DNA from: Phymatolithon calcareum
Taxonomy: Eukaryota > Rhodophyta > Florideophyceae > Hapalidiales
NCBI GenBank assembly: GCA_977006965.1
Contig: OZ345376.1
Coordinates: forward strand, 62,001 to 126,000
Direction of reading: 5' to 3'
DNA length: 64,000 bases
Shown one piece after another: positions 30,998-41,721 of this stretch. The notes beneath the pieces were generated by a model. It saw nothing but the letters and a program-made list of their open reading frames with translations. It was not told the origin of the DNA and ran no database searches. Numbering within the stretch: position 1 is the stretch's first letter; each line of letters starts with the position of its first letter. Made by a program: the position numbers and the translations under genes.

Positions 30998-31612
30998 GTT
31001 TGCCCTGGTCATCTTCTTCACCTTCCTGTTAAGGTCTCTATGTGTTTGCCAGTCACCGCCCAGGTTCGTTCTCCGGGCCTTCTTGAAGGCTTTCGTTCGC
31101 AGAATTGAAATTTTGTCGAGCTCTTTGGTCCAGAATTCCTTGTATCGGCGAGCCTTCCTTGGCTTTTTGAATGCCCATGGTTTGTTGATGGTATCCCGAG
31201 CTCTTCTGTATGCAATCTGGAAAGCTTCCTCTGTGTCCGCTTTATATATTTCCTCAACAGCGGCCGGAAGACTTGACTTGTACTCGGCAATTGCTTGCTC
31301 TTGAAGCTTGCCGTTTTTCCGGGCGCTCAAACGTAGCCTACGCTCCCCATCATTATGGGGATGTCCTGCAACCCTGCTGATGACTGGTATGTGGTCGCTC
31401 GATCCAATCCATTCCCCATGTGCCAGATGAACTGACTCTGCGGTTATTCCCTTACATATGATTAGGTCGATCACGCTTGAGCCCGCATGGCTGTGGAACG
31501 TTGGGCCACCCGGTGAAGAACTTGCCACCCCATTTCTGCGCCCAGCTATATAGTAACTTTCCCTTCGGGTTGCCTCTCTTGTCCCATGCATTGTGCCGAC
31601 AGTTTAAGTCCC
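30998..31612 (-). pseudogene. LINE-A ORF2 endonuclease region (5' part of the split copy)
   Basis: On the minus strand the APE endonuclease blocks G-D-L-N-C-R-H-N-A-W-D (near 31585-31615), S-S-V-I-D-L-I-I-C and S-S-D-H-I-P-V-I-S are followed by a basic linker (KPRKARRYKEFWTKELDKI). The frame reaches the copia insertion point and resumes at 25508. The upstream part of the endonuclease is missing because LINE-D sequence starts at about 31611. Confidence 0.8.
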
Positions 31613-31864
31613 CTCTCAGTCCGTGCCTGTACAATATCTTCATGAACACGTTTACCGTTGCTCTAGACTCCATTCCGGAAATATTACAAACGAGCCCTGC
31701 AAAATGGTCACAGACGACGTGAAATTGTCCGCAAAATCAGTGAAAGGCCTTCAAAGTATCTTGGATCTGACCTCGGAGTGGGCGCAGAGAAATGGTATGG
31801 AGTGGAACACCGTGAAGAGCGTAATTCTTTGGACCCAGGACACGGCAGGTCAGAGCTTCCGTCT
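31611..31864 (+). pseudogene. LINE-D reverse transcriptase fragment, left of LINE-C
   Basis: Starts abruptly in the RT block S-P-L-S-P-C-L-Y-N-I-F-M-N. A frameshift follows, and the catalytic box reads V-T-D-D in place of F-A-D-D (near 31708), then KLSAKSVKGLQSILDL and WAQRNGMEWNT. The frame continues across the LINE-C insertion at 33255. The last nine bases, CTTCCGTCT (31856-31864), are the target-site duplication. Confidence 0.75.
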
Positions 31865-33245
31865 TTCCTCATGAAGAGGCTGACAGAGAAACTTCCTGAA
31901 GAGATAACAAGGATGGCTGCGTACTTGGTAAAACCATCGTGGGTCACATCAGCTAGAGACGAGACAGAAACGTGGTGTATCATCGATCGAGGAGTACCTC
32001 AAGGTTCTCCGCTTAGTCCATGTCTATACAATATATTCATGGAAACATTCGCAGAAGCCGTCTCCAAGACAGACGGAAACGTCTCAGACAGCCCAGTGCA
32101 ATTGTTCGCAGATGATGTTCAGCTTCAAGCGAAGACAGGTCGAGGAATGCAGAAACTTCTTGATATAGCGACCATTTGGGCAAGCGAAAATGGCATGAAA
32201 TGGAACACAAAACCAGGAAAAAGCGAAGTTCTTAAGTACAAAGTGCTTCAGAAGCACACTTTTTACTTGACGGGACGAGAACTATATCAAGCCTGGAGAC
32301 TCTCGTATCTTGGGGTAAGCATGAATAACAAGGGAGTTACGGATGACACGGCCATAGCAAGAGTTCGAAATGCTGCAGGATGCATACATAAGCTTCGGGA
32401 GCTTGGAGTGAATGTTCCAGGATTCAAACCGGAGACATAAATCAGGATCTTTAAGTTGCTAATTATCCCGAAATGGGAGTATGCGTTACACGTTATTCCA
32501 ATGACAAATCGATTGCTCTCGGCAATCGAGTCGGCAGAGGGCATGTTCTACAAGAATGTTTTCGGAAAGTATGCCGAACACCGCCGGGACCGAATGCGAG
32601 TTCTGTGCTGACTGGGATCACCAAAGATGAGGAGACGTCATCAAGCAGAAAGGTTTGCATTAAGCCTGGTAAGGCACAAAAAGCGCCTTGAAGAAACAGA
32701 AGAGTACTTTGGAAGAGATGAGGACGTAAAGGAAGCAATGAAGGTTATTGAATATCTCAAGATTTATGAACACCTGTGACAAACCCTTCAGAAAGCCCAG
32801 GAGGGATCTGTCACGAAGAAGAGGAGGAGAGAAGAAATAATTAAGGTATGGGAAAAGGAAGAAGAAGGCAGATCAATGAAGATTCCTATTGAAGACAAGC
32901 TACCAGGGATCCTTTACATAGGAGAAAGAACAACACGGTTAAGGTGCCTAAGGTTGACATTCAACCGAGCACCCCTTTGGAGGAAATCAGTGTTGGGCGC
33001 CTACTGTGGGATTACTGCGGTGATCGAACTAATCGTCTTACAACGTACTGTAGCGTCATCTAAGATGAGTACAGAAATTGAGTTTGAGTGCAGGAGACTA
33101 ACAGGAGCTCTTGATGGGAGAGAACTACGAATCAAGAACGCTTTGAGTAGCCAGAGGACTTTAGCTTAGAGAATATCACAAGAACTGCCCCGTTACTCCA
33201 AGGTGAGGCTTTGGGGAGCTCTCAAAATAAAATCATCAAATATCC
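31865..33245 (+). mobile_element. LINE-C copy inserted in LINE-D
   Basis: 5'-truncated at the RT block L-M-K-R-L-T-E-K-L-P and flanked by CTTCCGTCT at 31856-31864 and 33246-33254. It ends AAATATCCC without poly(A). Excising it and one duplication makes the LINE-D frame continuous. Confidence 0.9.
31866..33169 (+). pseudogene. LINE-C ORF2 RT and C-terminal domain, with stops
   Basis: The first frame to TAA 32438-32440 holds GVPQGSPLSPCLYNIFME, catalytic FADD in LFADDVQLQAK, WNTKPGKSEVLKY and L-S-Y-L-G-V-S-M-N-N. It breaks at G-F-K-P-E-T-stop, where the intact copies continue with C-I-R-I-F-K. Further stops include TGA near 32608 and in the segment before 32800. The last segment, 32876-33169, matches the family C-terminus (RSMKIP-equivalent to SSQRT). 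It is closest to the copy at 23338-24163. Confidence 0.82.
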
Positions 33246-34124
33246 CTTCCGTCTCTCTGGGCGACGGCTAAAGACTCTCCGGGAGGTAAAGTACCTCGGG
33301 GTAACACTAACGGAACAGGGAGTTTCAGACACCAAACGGACAGAGAAGATCAAGAAATGCAAAAACGTGCTTGGGTATCTTCGACGGCTGGGCGTGTTTA
33401 CAAATGATGTCCACCCCGCGAGGGCGACTAGGCTGTACAAATCTCTTGTGCAGTCAAGATGGGAATATGCTCTACATCTCACACCTTGGACCGCGAAGGT
33501 GGCCACGGAAGTCAGGAAAGTTGAATCTATGTTCATCCAGCAAATCCTTAGGAAGTTAGAAAAAAGAAGCTGGAACAGGTACAGGGCCATATATCGCATC
33601 CTCCAACCCAAGGGAAGAAGAGACGTCCTTGCAAGCCGCTTTGTACAGAGATTTATAAGGAGACTCGATGCGCTGATATCTGGTCCAACATCAGAGATCA
33701 CGAACAAGGAACGATTAGAAGCGGAGAGAGATACTGTCCACGCGAGAGTGAATGGCTTCCTGTGCGAAGCTGCAATCGAAACGACAGCTACGACAAACAT
33801 CAAGAAATACCAAAGAAACAAGATATTGGAGGCCGCAGACGATGCGGAAAAGTCGAAAAACGACCTATACCTAATGCAAAAGTTTCGTTACCCCCGCACG
33901 TTCTCTTCAACTCAGGAAGACATAGAGCAATTTCCATCAAGTGGTCATTTGGAATGTTCCCTCCGATGAACACCTTCACCGTTATAGAGCTCACCGGACA
34001 ATGAGGGAAAGATGCCATCGAAGACGTCATAAATGGCCTCGTAAAGGACAGGTACTCCAAAGAGGACGCCCCCCTGGACTAAGCGAGCACTCGACGAGCT
34101 CCGAACCATGTTTCAGGCTGTGGA
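33246..34124 (+). pseudogene. LINE-D ORF2 C-terminal part
   Basis: Continues the frame of 31611-31864: S-G-R-R-L-K-T-L-R-E-V-K-Y-L-G-V-T, K-N-V-L-G-Y-L-R-R-L-G-V-F, LVQSRWEYALHLTPW, RILQPKGRRDVLASRFVQR. A frameshift near 33900 moves the last block (KWSFGMFPPMNTFTVIEL) to another frame. The tail to 34124 still reads I-E-D-V-I-N-G-L-V-K-D after a stop. The 3' UTR that follows is R1. Confidence 0.82.
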
Positions 34125-34305
34125 CAAGTAGGGACGGCTCGCAACCTTTTCCCCCCAGAGGTGGATTTTTGTACCCCACTGAATCGTGTACACTAACAAC
34201 TCTTCCGTAGACAGAATCTATACAAAACCTCTCGGACCATGGAAACTTGCCCCAGCGTCAGCAGATGCGTAGGTAACTTTTAAATGAAAACCAGCCTTTC
34301 TTCTT
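34125..34305 (+). repeat. R1 element as the 3' UTR of LINE-D
   Basis: Begins CCTTTTCCCCCC, contains CCGTAGACAGAATC and CAGCGTCAGCAGATGCG, and ends GGTAACTTTTAAATGAAAA plus a CTTCTTC run. It directly follows LINE-D coding sequence, as at 14105-14235. Confidence 0.8.
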
Positions 34306-34663
34306 CGTCTACTTAGATTACGACAGGGCGATATATCTGCTAGATAATTAGGAAAGCATTCCTTCTCGGCCTGCCGTTCGAAATACGATTCGATTCCACG
34401 CGGAGCAAACGCGGTGGTTTCACGATCCGCGAGTCCTCGTGGACGGCCAGAACATTTGGACTCTTTTCTTCATCGCTCCCTTGTCTTCTTTTCACGGCTT
34501 ATGCACTGTAAGCCCTCCGTGTCGTCGACGGAAAAACCGGTAGGAGAAAACTGCGTCGGGCTCTTCACGACAAACAGGCACACCTGGGATTCGAACCCAG
34601 GACCTTCTCTTCATCGCATCTTCGATGCGCATTCCCCGGATCAGTTTTACCACTTTATATGCC
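34306..34663 (-). mobile_element. tRNA-like SINE, copy with head
   Basis: The minus strand from 34663 starts with a tRNA-like head. A 7-bp acceptor-like pairing joins 34657-34663 and 34577-34583. An A-box-like AAGTGGTAAAACTG lies at 34642-34655 (complement). A variable-loop-like AGGTC precedes a 5-bp T stem with loop TTCGAAT, and the B box GGTTCGAATCC (34587-34597) is perfect. The anticodon region is not canonical (about 14 extra bases and a six-base-pair hairpin with loop GAA), so this is not a working tRNA gene. The body, 34310-34560, recurs at 36079-36245, 20889-20966 and 63016-63245. Confidence 0.72.
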
Positions 34664-35297
34664 GCTTGGGGGTCATTCCGCAAGAAGATGGTCAGCTGAA
34701 TGAGAAAAAAGGGACTCACCTGTGTCACAGATGGCCACTATCATTTATTCAAGAGTCCTGACACCCAAGTTATTCCTTGGCTCATACTAGTCCAGTCCAA
34801 GCGGGTGAAAGCTCGCGGATTAGCCGATGCAGCGGAACGCTGTCCTACTGTGAGCCTCAAGACGGCAAACACAAGAGCCGCTCTGCCAGTATTGGCAACA
34901 TTATTGCCATCTGGATGCCCAAATTTTCTCTAACGTGGTATAGCACCCACACGGATTTTTAATGAAAGAAAACTAAACTCATATTAACACAGACTTCGGG
35001 AGAGAAGGCACTCCTTTTTCCTGATTTTGAGGGTAATTTTGCATAGAGAAATATCTTATTCGTTGCGGAAAATACGGAAAAACCATGAGAGCTTTCAACT
35101 TGTGCTCCTCGTCCTCAAATTATTCTAAAAAATCTTTTGTAAGTGAGCAGACTTTGGCGCCCTAAAATCAGTAAAAATAGCAATTTCGTTGCAGAACCTT
35201 ACTTTACGGAAGGAGTATCAGACCACGCAGTCGGAAATACCTTGGGTTTTCCTTGCATTTTTCTTGAATTTTATTTTTGAAGGGATTAATCACCTCT
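34664..35297. other. No recognisable gene
   Basis: Short frames only. Sequence becomes AT-rich beyond 34930. No repeat copy was recognised. Confidence 0.4.
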
Positions 35298-35709
35298 CTG
35301 GTCAATTTTTTAAAATTGACCAGAAGAGAGTGTTCCTTGGAGAAAAATGTGCGCCGGAAGAGAAATATGATTCCCCTGTCGTAAATCCGTCTGCTGAGAC
35401 GGGCGGATTGCTCGAGAGCAGCGTATCCAATGGAAATAAGAGTTAATCGGACTCTGTGGCAAGGCGTATTATTCCTTGCCAAATTATGAACAGATGAAGA
35501 GACTTTTTTTTAAAAAGTCTCGGTACATAATTAATTATTAAAATAATTATGTACCGAAAATTGTGCATTTCTAGCTTCTTCTATAGCTTTTAGTGACGCA
35601 GTCGAACCGTTTGAAAGATTAGTCACAATGAAATGATATTTTTTGGAAAATAGTGACACTGAAATGTCTTTTTCGCGAATAGTGACACAGACGAGAGAAA
35701 TAGTGACAC
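35298..35709. repeat. Cluster of four hairpins and three iterons
   Basis: Perfect inverted repeats lie at 35298-35323 (12-bp arms, spacer TT), 35458-35480 (7-bp arms), 35499-35521 (10-bp arms, spacer TTT) and 35521-35556 (13-bp arms, 10-nt spacer). Three direct repeats AATAGTGACAC follow at 35649-35659, 35678-35688 and 35699-35709. No gene is evident within it. Confidence 0.85.
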
Positions 35710-36078
35710 TAAAAATATGCATCTATCAAAAAAGAATTTTTCGTGCACTGTGCTTGCAAATAGTTGGTGTGGTAAATTCTTTAGTAACTGTACGACCATT
35801 CTGCACGTTAAGCCAGAGACAGCCTGCTATCTTATGATCTATGTCTCCGCAACTCCTGAATTTAAACATTTCATCGAATTATGGGTTCTCAGCATCGTCG
35901 TTGAACGAGGCCTTTTTGAATAAAATAGGCAAAATATGCTCAGTGCACTATTCGGTTTGAGGCCAATCATGATTTTTCTAAAATATTACGCCAGCCTACA
36001 GAATCAAACTGGCGCCTTACGTTACCTAAAGGATGTGAAATAAACTTGCGATCGCAAGGTCCTGAAGAATTAGAGTAA

Positions 36079-36245
36079 TGTAAACTGCTTTCTCCTCGAT
36101 AGGGCTCGCAGGGCAGTGCTTTATTGCTGAATTATCTTCTAGTTAGATTACGGCAGGGCTTTATTTCTGCTACGAAATTAGGAGAGCACTCTTTCTTCTC
36201 TACCTGCCGCTCGATAGACTATTCGATTCCATCCGGAGCAAGAGA
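36079..36245 (-). mobile_element. SINE 3' part
   Basis: Shares with 34306-34400 the blocks TTAGATTACG-CAGGGC, the GGAGAGCA-type block, CCTGCCG-TCGA and ATTCGATTCCA-CCGGAGCAA. It extends the 3' tail to the TAAACTGCTTTCTCC end also found at 20889. The tRNA-like head is absent. Confidence 0.7.
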
Positions 36246-38974
36246 ATTAGATTAAACTATTTTCGAAGTTATCAATTTTATAATAGGGGGACAATTGTTA
36301 AGTGTATTTTACAAGCTTCTGTAGCCTCTATTGCGTGAGCAGCAGAGTTGCATCTCATGTATTTTAATCAAGCTTTTAATCATTCAATATTTATTGATTC
36401 TTAATTCTCTTCCGGATAGTGCTCTTGCAAGTCTTCTGCGTTGCTCTTCGATTTTTACATAGCCATTCCATACCGACCAAGGGCAATTAAGGCCGTCAGC
36501 TAGATTATTGATTTGGGTCAGAGTACTCGCCTATTCAAATTTCGTCCATAAAAGGACCTCTTTGAGCATCCGTATGTGTCGAGCAATTAGGCGGGGTCTA
36601 GTCCGAGTTCATGATATTCCACGTGGACTGCAACGACAGTCATCCTTTGTTCGAGACACGCAACACTTATTGCGTGTATTACAGTAGCAATCATTCGACT
36701 GATTTCGTGGATAGTTTACTTTCGTGTTCAATAGGAACGCAAATGTTTACCCAAGTTGGGTGACGAAATTGGTGTAGAAGAAATGACATAAAAGCTTGCT
36801 GGGAGTACCTCAATGCGAGGGAACCCAAACATTAAGAAGAAAACCGAACCCTTTCAAGAATTTTAGCACGAGCTAGTGCGGCTAATACCGAACGCTGGAG
36901 ACGGTGTGTTCCACTCGTCGTGGACACAGCTATCAACTAGTAGACCCTTTGGGCACTACAATCGTGGAACCGATTATCCTCCAAAGATCCTGCATCTGGC
37001 AGCGAATCTAGGACGACAATCGCTGATATCATCCAAGCCATCTCGCCGATTCGAAAGCTTGGCTTCGCTTGTCATCAGGCCGATATAAGACTATGTCATC
37101 TCGCTCGCTTGAGAAAGTTTGGCTAATTCGACATCGGAACTTCATTTACGAACAAGGCTGAACCGGTATACCTGCTGGTATATCCAAACCAGACGAGTTC
37201 GATCGCATCGCGGATAATACATGAGTGCAAAGTGACAGTATGGTTTGCTTATTTGGAGTGCATCTTTTTTTTTCCACGTTTAGCAAGTCTTCCATTCTCC
37301 ATTTGTCTTTGCCTCCCTAATATATGTTCCTTTTCTGTTTCGAACGAATCAGGGAGATTTGCTCTGCCTGTTGCCGTCTTCTTGCCTTTGGTTCTGCAAC
37401 ATTCTATCAGGCGGCTTAGCCGGTCATTTCTAGAATAGCTGCAATCTAGCTATAAAGCTCATATTGAAATGGCTTGCTGCTGTCTGGACCAGTAAGCCTG
37501 CAATCATCCGGAGTCACTGCTATCTCCAGGAGCACTATTGTACGTTCATTTATGAGATCTGGTGCACATACTCGTGGGCATATGGGTGACGGTGCATTAC
37601 ACTACACTAAAAGTTATTGTACGTGCATTCTGAACAACTCATATACGCGCAAAAGGAACGCTCCTCTGTCGTGCTCGAGGATGCGTTTCTAGTCACGAAA
37701 AACAGGCTCTTGAAATGTGGTTTTATGGTACAAATGGTCCTTTGATGATTCTACAGTAACGGGAGATAATGCGCACATTTTGATGAATCTGAGAGGTGCA
37801 AGGAGAAGTTTGTAGAGGAGGCGGTCTCAAAGTCTTCCAGCTAGTGTTACGCGCTGCACAACGCACGTCATCCGAAAAAATCGCCAACCAAAGTGATCCC
37901 CAATTTGGCATCCATTCTCGCGCCGGTCATCCTCATTCAGCAACAACTTTGCGCCGGCATATATTTCGCACGCACATAGTTTTCTCGTTTCCTCTTCCAG
38001 GCCTTCTGTTCCTGAGTTCATGGGACAGGCAGTCGCTCCCAGACCATAGGCATAGATTGCGCGTCGTGTCAGCATATAGCACGCCACAATCGGCCGAGTG
38101 GCGATCAATACACTTTCCATTCTTTCTTCAAAACCATCCCTGTCGTACCTTTTTCCATCTGGCTATTCTGCCGTATTCCCTTTCGTTTCATTCAGGGCTT
38201 TTCAGCCACACGTTGGCGATCTCTACCAACGCGAGAATACAGAGTCGTCACGGGGCTTGGTAACAGCTACTGCCCATGAGTCAACCAGAAAACGTCTGGT
38301 CGCTGAGAAGCAAAAGCACAAGAAGAGTTGCAACCAGTGTTCCATTGCCACAAAAGAAATGGCGAAGTCAATGAAATACCTCATAACAACGAAGCCGATG
38401 CTGTAGAGAGTCAAAACGAGATCAAAAGTCTCCGCAGGGCTGTCCGGAAGAGGATGTATGTCTATCCCTGATAACTTCGAACAAAATTGGCTACAGAAGC
38501 TCTAGAATATTTTCAAACTTCTTCACTCAGGACTTCTTCCGCATGCGAGGCGCGTAGGACAACCAGAGTAGGGAGACTGGCCGAATCGTAAGAGTGGTTT
38601 CTGCTCTGAAATCGCCGCTGATTGCAAACGAGCATGCGAGTCAGTTTCTGTCATTTCAATCTCGCCTTGGGCGCACAATGACGTTAAAATAGCTCCGTGG
38701 TATCAATGGCTCTCCTGGAATGTCTCGAAGACTTTGATCTCTGTGCCATCTTGACGGGAGCCGTATGTTTCCTGCAAATCTGTTCATTCTTCGCGCGGCT
38801 GAGCACATAAGAGCTTCACGCGATCTTGACGGAAGAAGACTGCTTTATGCAAAAGCCATTCATTCTTATCACTTCCGAGAGCGTAAGAGCTCTGTGTCCC
38901 AGAAAGTCCAGGGTAACGGACCTGGGAGGTGGCAACGCAGAGCGCACTAGTCATCTCTGGGTGTTTGGGTTGTA
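36246..38974. other. No recognisable gene
   Basis: Frames up to 155 codons on the plus strand (37796-38263) lack any recognised domain, and a similar-length frame lies on the other strand. No repeats shared with the window. Confidence 0.4.
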
Positions 38975-39025
38975 GAAGAAGTGTAGATATTTATTTAAAG
39001 TTGCCAGCGCATCTGCAGACACTGT
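38975..39025 (-). repeat. R1 3' tail fragment
   Basis: On the minus strand GTCTGCAGATGCGCTGGCAAC followed by TTTAAATAAATATC, then a CTTC-type run: the 3' core of R1 only. Confidence 0.6.
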
Positions 39026-39369
39026 TGTTTGGGTTGTGCATTTTTCGTTTCAGATAAGTGTACTATAAGGCTAAGAACGGTTGCCGTGCATTACAGTACT
39101 GCAGCACTTCTCAAATTGAGTTTTCAGGCCTTTTTCGAGAAATGCTATGATAGTCCGTCGGAACCGAACGGGTTTTTAAGGAACGTGTGCACTGTCAGTC
39201 TACCGTGCACAGTGCACGTTCATTGTAAATATTGAACGCAAAATATGTGCTCCTGTCCAAACGCTACAGTCCCGATGATGACTGCACCATATAACCAAGG
39301 AGTAGCCTTCGATGCATTGTCCAATCTAAATAACAGATTTACCCTCTACTGGACGAGAAGCACGAGATA

Positions 39370-39602
39370 GGGATATGTGTTGATTTATTTTAAAAGCTCC
39401 AAGGCCTATCTTCAAGAGTAACATGGCCGCTTTTGCACGATTTTCTAAGCTAACGTAGTTTGACTATTCAGTATATACTTGATTCGTATTTCTCTCCCAA
39501 CAAGTGCTCTAGTGAGTCGCTTACATTCATATTCAATTTCAGGACTAATCTTGGATGAAGATAGAATGCGTTGGAGCGCGACCAGTTCAATCACGGCTGT
39601 AG
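39370..39602 (-). mobile_element. LINE-C 3' end, 233-bp truncated copy
   Basis: Very close to the 3' end of the 10787-14104 copy. The minus strand encodes A-V-I-E-L-V-A-L-Q-R, KISPEIEYECKRLTRAL and V-G-R-E-I-R-I-K, then the 3' UTR ending ACACATATCCC. The high similarity suggests a recent, strongly 5'-truncated insertion. No clear target-site duplication was found. Confidence 0.85.
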
Positions 39603-40571
39603 CAATAGTGACCGAGCTTGGGCTTTTTCAACCAATCTAGTATATTTTTCAGAAGAAAATCAAGCCAATTTTCGAGTAGAAAATGAAGTTCTGGAGAAGC
39701 ACGTAGCGCGATTACTTCCTGTAATCGCTCTTGTAAAGCGCATCAAACTTCAGCAGACTCTAAAATTCAAGCCTCGTGATCCCGGGTTTCACGATATATA
39801 GAATGCTGAGCACTATCAACGTGAGCGACGATTTCTACATGATGTAGAAATCGTCACTCACGTGCATTGTATACTCGATTTCCACGTCATGGAGGAAGTC
39901 ATAATTTTCTGAATACGTACTTAAATGTAGAGTACTTTTGTTCGGTCTATCGAAGCAAACACGTAATGAGAGGAAAATGGAATTGTTGCTTCTACCGACG
40001 CTCAGGATATCTTTTTCAAATGACAGGCTGCGCGAACCAGAAGGATCAAACTGAAAACCGATGCTTCAAATTCAGTAGGCCCCGCGTGACACAACACAGC
40101 TGTGCGGCATGTTGCCTCTCTCGAGATCGATTGACCAGATCGGAAACCTACGAAAGTGAAGCAATACTTCAAGATTATGGCTACTCAAGATAAGCGTTTG
40201 CCATTTCTCTCCGTCACCTACGATTTTGCTCAAACATATGCAGTTGCGCTTATAGATTCCTAATCTAAACCTAGCCTTCTCTATTCGCCTTAGCTTGAGC
40301 GAAGGACGGAAGTTTTCTTCAAGAGGGTGCGAATGACTTATTGGGATTCAGGATTGAACATTCGTTGGCTCGAACGGCGGGGAATTTTGGAATCGAGTCT
40401 GGTGCTGCATCAAGCGAGACATCTCACTTGGACGCGGCACGATACATTATCAAGCCGCCCTGTAGAAGCAAACCAGTGAGCCTAGCTACGTTTCCGAATG
40501 ACCTGCACATTTCGTAAACACGTGCAGAGGTGGTACGGCACCAGCTCATAGTGAATTTCTGTCCTTTTGTT
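39603..40571. other. No recognisable gene; one hairpin
   Basis: Contains the hairpin listed at 39819-39863 and otherwise only short frames. Confidence 0.4.
39819..39863. repeat. Hairpin with 22-bp arms
   Basis: Arms 39819-39840 and 39842-39863, one mismatch, single-base spacer. It is isolated, with no matching copy seen elsewhere in the window. Confidence 0.85.
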
Positions 40572-41079
40572 GGATGGATGGATTTCTGTTTTATTGACGC
40601 TCCCTTAGTCAATTATCATTGCACCTGAGAGACTTTTCGTTGCGCTGAAATCCTTCGCTTACGTTTTCATTTGATTTCGGACATTTTCTTTGGACAGTAT
40701 CAACTGCCATTTCCAGCATCTCTTTTTGAATATCGGAAAGTCGTTGCTTGGGCATTAAGTTTTAGAGAACTGTGAGAGCTTCATCGAGTTCGGAATTTTC
40801 ATTTCTTGCTTGTTCTTGCCAGGGATATGGGAAGCGGTGAAATAACCAGTGCGTGCAAAGAAGCCTGTGCTTCGCTTTTTTGAGGGTGAGGAATGGTGGT
40901 AGTTCGTTCTTGATGGGCTGAGGAGGGCGCCGGCCCTCCCGTCCTGTAGCTTTCGAAGGGAGACATGCTTCCCATTCTTCTTTTGCGTTCTTCAGCGTTC
41001 TTGCGTTTACGCTTGTCGTAGCGTCTAGGGTGCGTGCAAATTCCTCTGTCCTTTTGTTGAAAGCATTCACCATAGACAC
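40572..41079 (-). pseudogene. LINE-E C-terminus and 3' UTR
   Basis: The minus-strand frame 40762-41079 gives KNAKEEWEACL, REGRRPPQPIKNELPPFLTL, RLLCTHWLFHRFPYPW and ends L-T-V-L-stop, earlier than the plus-strand copy at 17086. The UTR has the GGTGCAATGATAATTGACTAAGG block. It is cut on the right by a LINE-B fragment with its poly(A) tail against it. Confidence 0.75.
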
Positions 41080-41082
41080 TTT

Positions 41083-41668
41083 TTTTGAATTTGAAAATTA
41101 TTAAACGCCCTCAGTAACACTCATGAGACTGCAAGGGAGATGCGTTTCAGCATCTACGTTGTAGCTTCCATCATCTATTCAAATACTTGTAACCCGGGTT
41201 AAACGTCGTAGCCCTAGCTGCAAAAACCCTCTCCCGTAAAAAGGGAGGGAAAAGCTTGGGGTCCACTGATCATATTTCCTCAATTGACGCCTTGTCTATT
41301 CCATGTCGTGGTAAAAGACGATAGTGAAGAAGAGTAGCTTGTCTAGAGCTTTTTCAGTGATATTAATCTCCTCCTTGGTCAGTTGATATCTTCCGAGGTA
41401 TTCTTCCAGGTTGCTCATGAGGATTGGTACAGTATCACCGAACTTGTCTGTGAGAAGTGATGTGCTCATTGGGGGGAACCGACCGCTAATTGGCGGTGCC
41501 GTGTTTTCGGGAGTCTGATAATCGCCGGGGTGGACTCCGGCAGATCGGAGGGAATTTTCTCTTTCTGCTGGACTCCGAGACGTCTCCTTCGTCTTTGAAG
41601 ATCAAGATTCTCAACGATTTTGCTGAAACTCCCTGTTTGAGGAAAGTCAGTGCCGTCTCGAATAGGTC
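41083..41668 (-). mobile_element. LINE-B 3' fragment
   Basis: Poly(A) (T-run near 41080-41088 on the plus strand), 3' UTR with the AGATGC-GTTTCA-GCATCT hairpin (41138-41155) and the decayed end of ORF2 up to the block equivalent to 22540. The coding part contains deletions (near 41486). Confidence 0.78.
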
Positions 41669-41721
41669 GTTACTCCTAGGTGAGTTGTTGGGAGCTTTTA
41701 AATAAATCCGTATATATCCCG
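41669..41721 (+). mobile_element. LINE-C 3' tail fragment
   Basis: Matches the last 53 bases of LINE-C (GGGAGCTTTTAAATAAATC then ATATATCCC). It is fused head-to-head to the preceding LINE-B fragment. Confidence 0.6.

Noticed and set aside
34576-34663. Functional tRNA gene on the minus strand
   Set aside because: The T arm and acceptor pair well, but the D arm is shortened and no 5-bp anticodon stem with a 7-base loop fits. About 14 extra bases lie before the anticodon region. Listed as a SINE head.
35298-35323. Bacterial-type rho-independent terminators among the palindromes
   Set aside because: The sequence is eukaryotic, and the stems lack the GC-rich stem plus T-run of such terminators.
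37796-38263. 155-codon plus-strand frame as a gene
   Set aside because: No domain, no compositional support, and overlapping long frames on the other strand.
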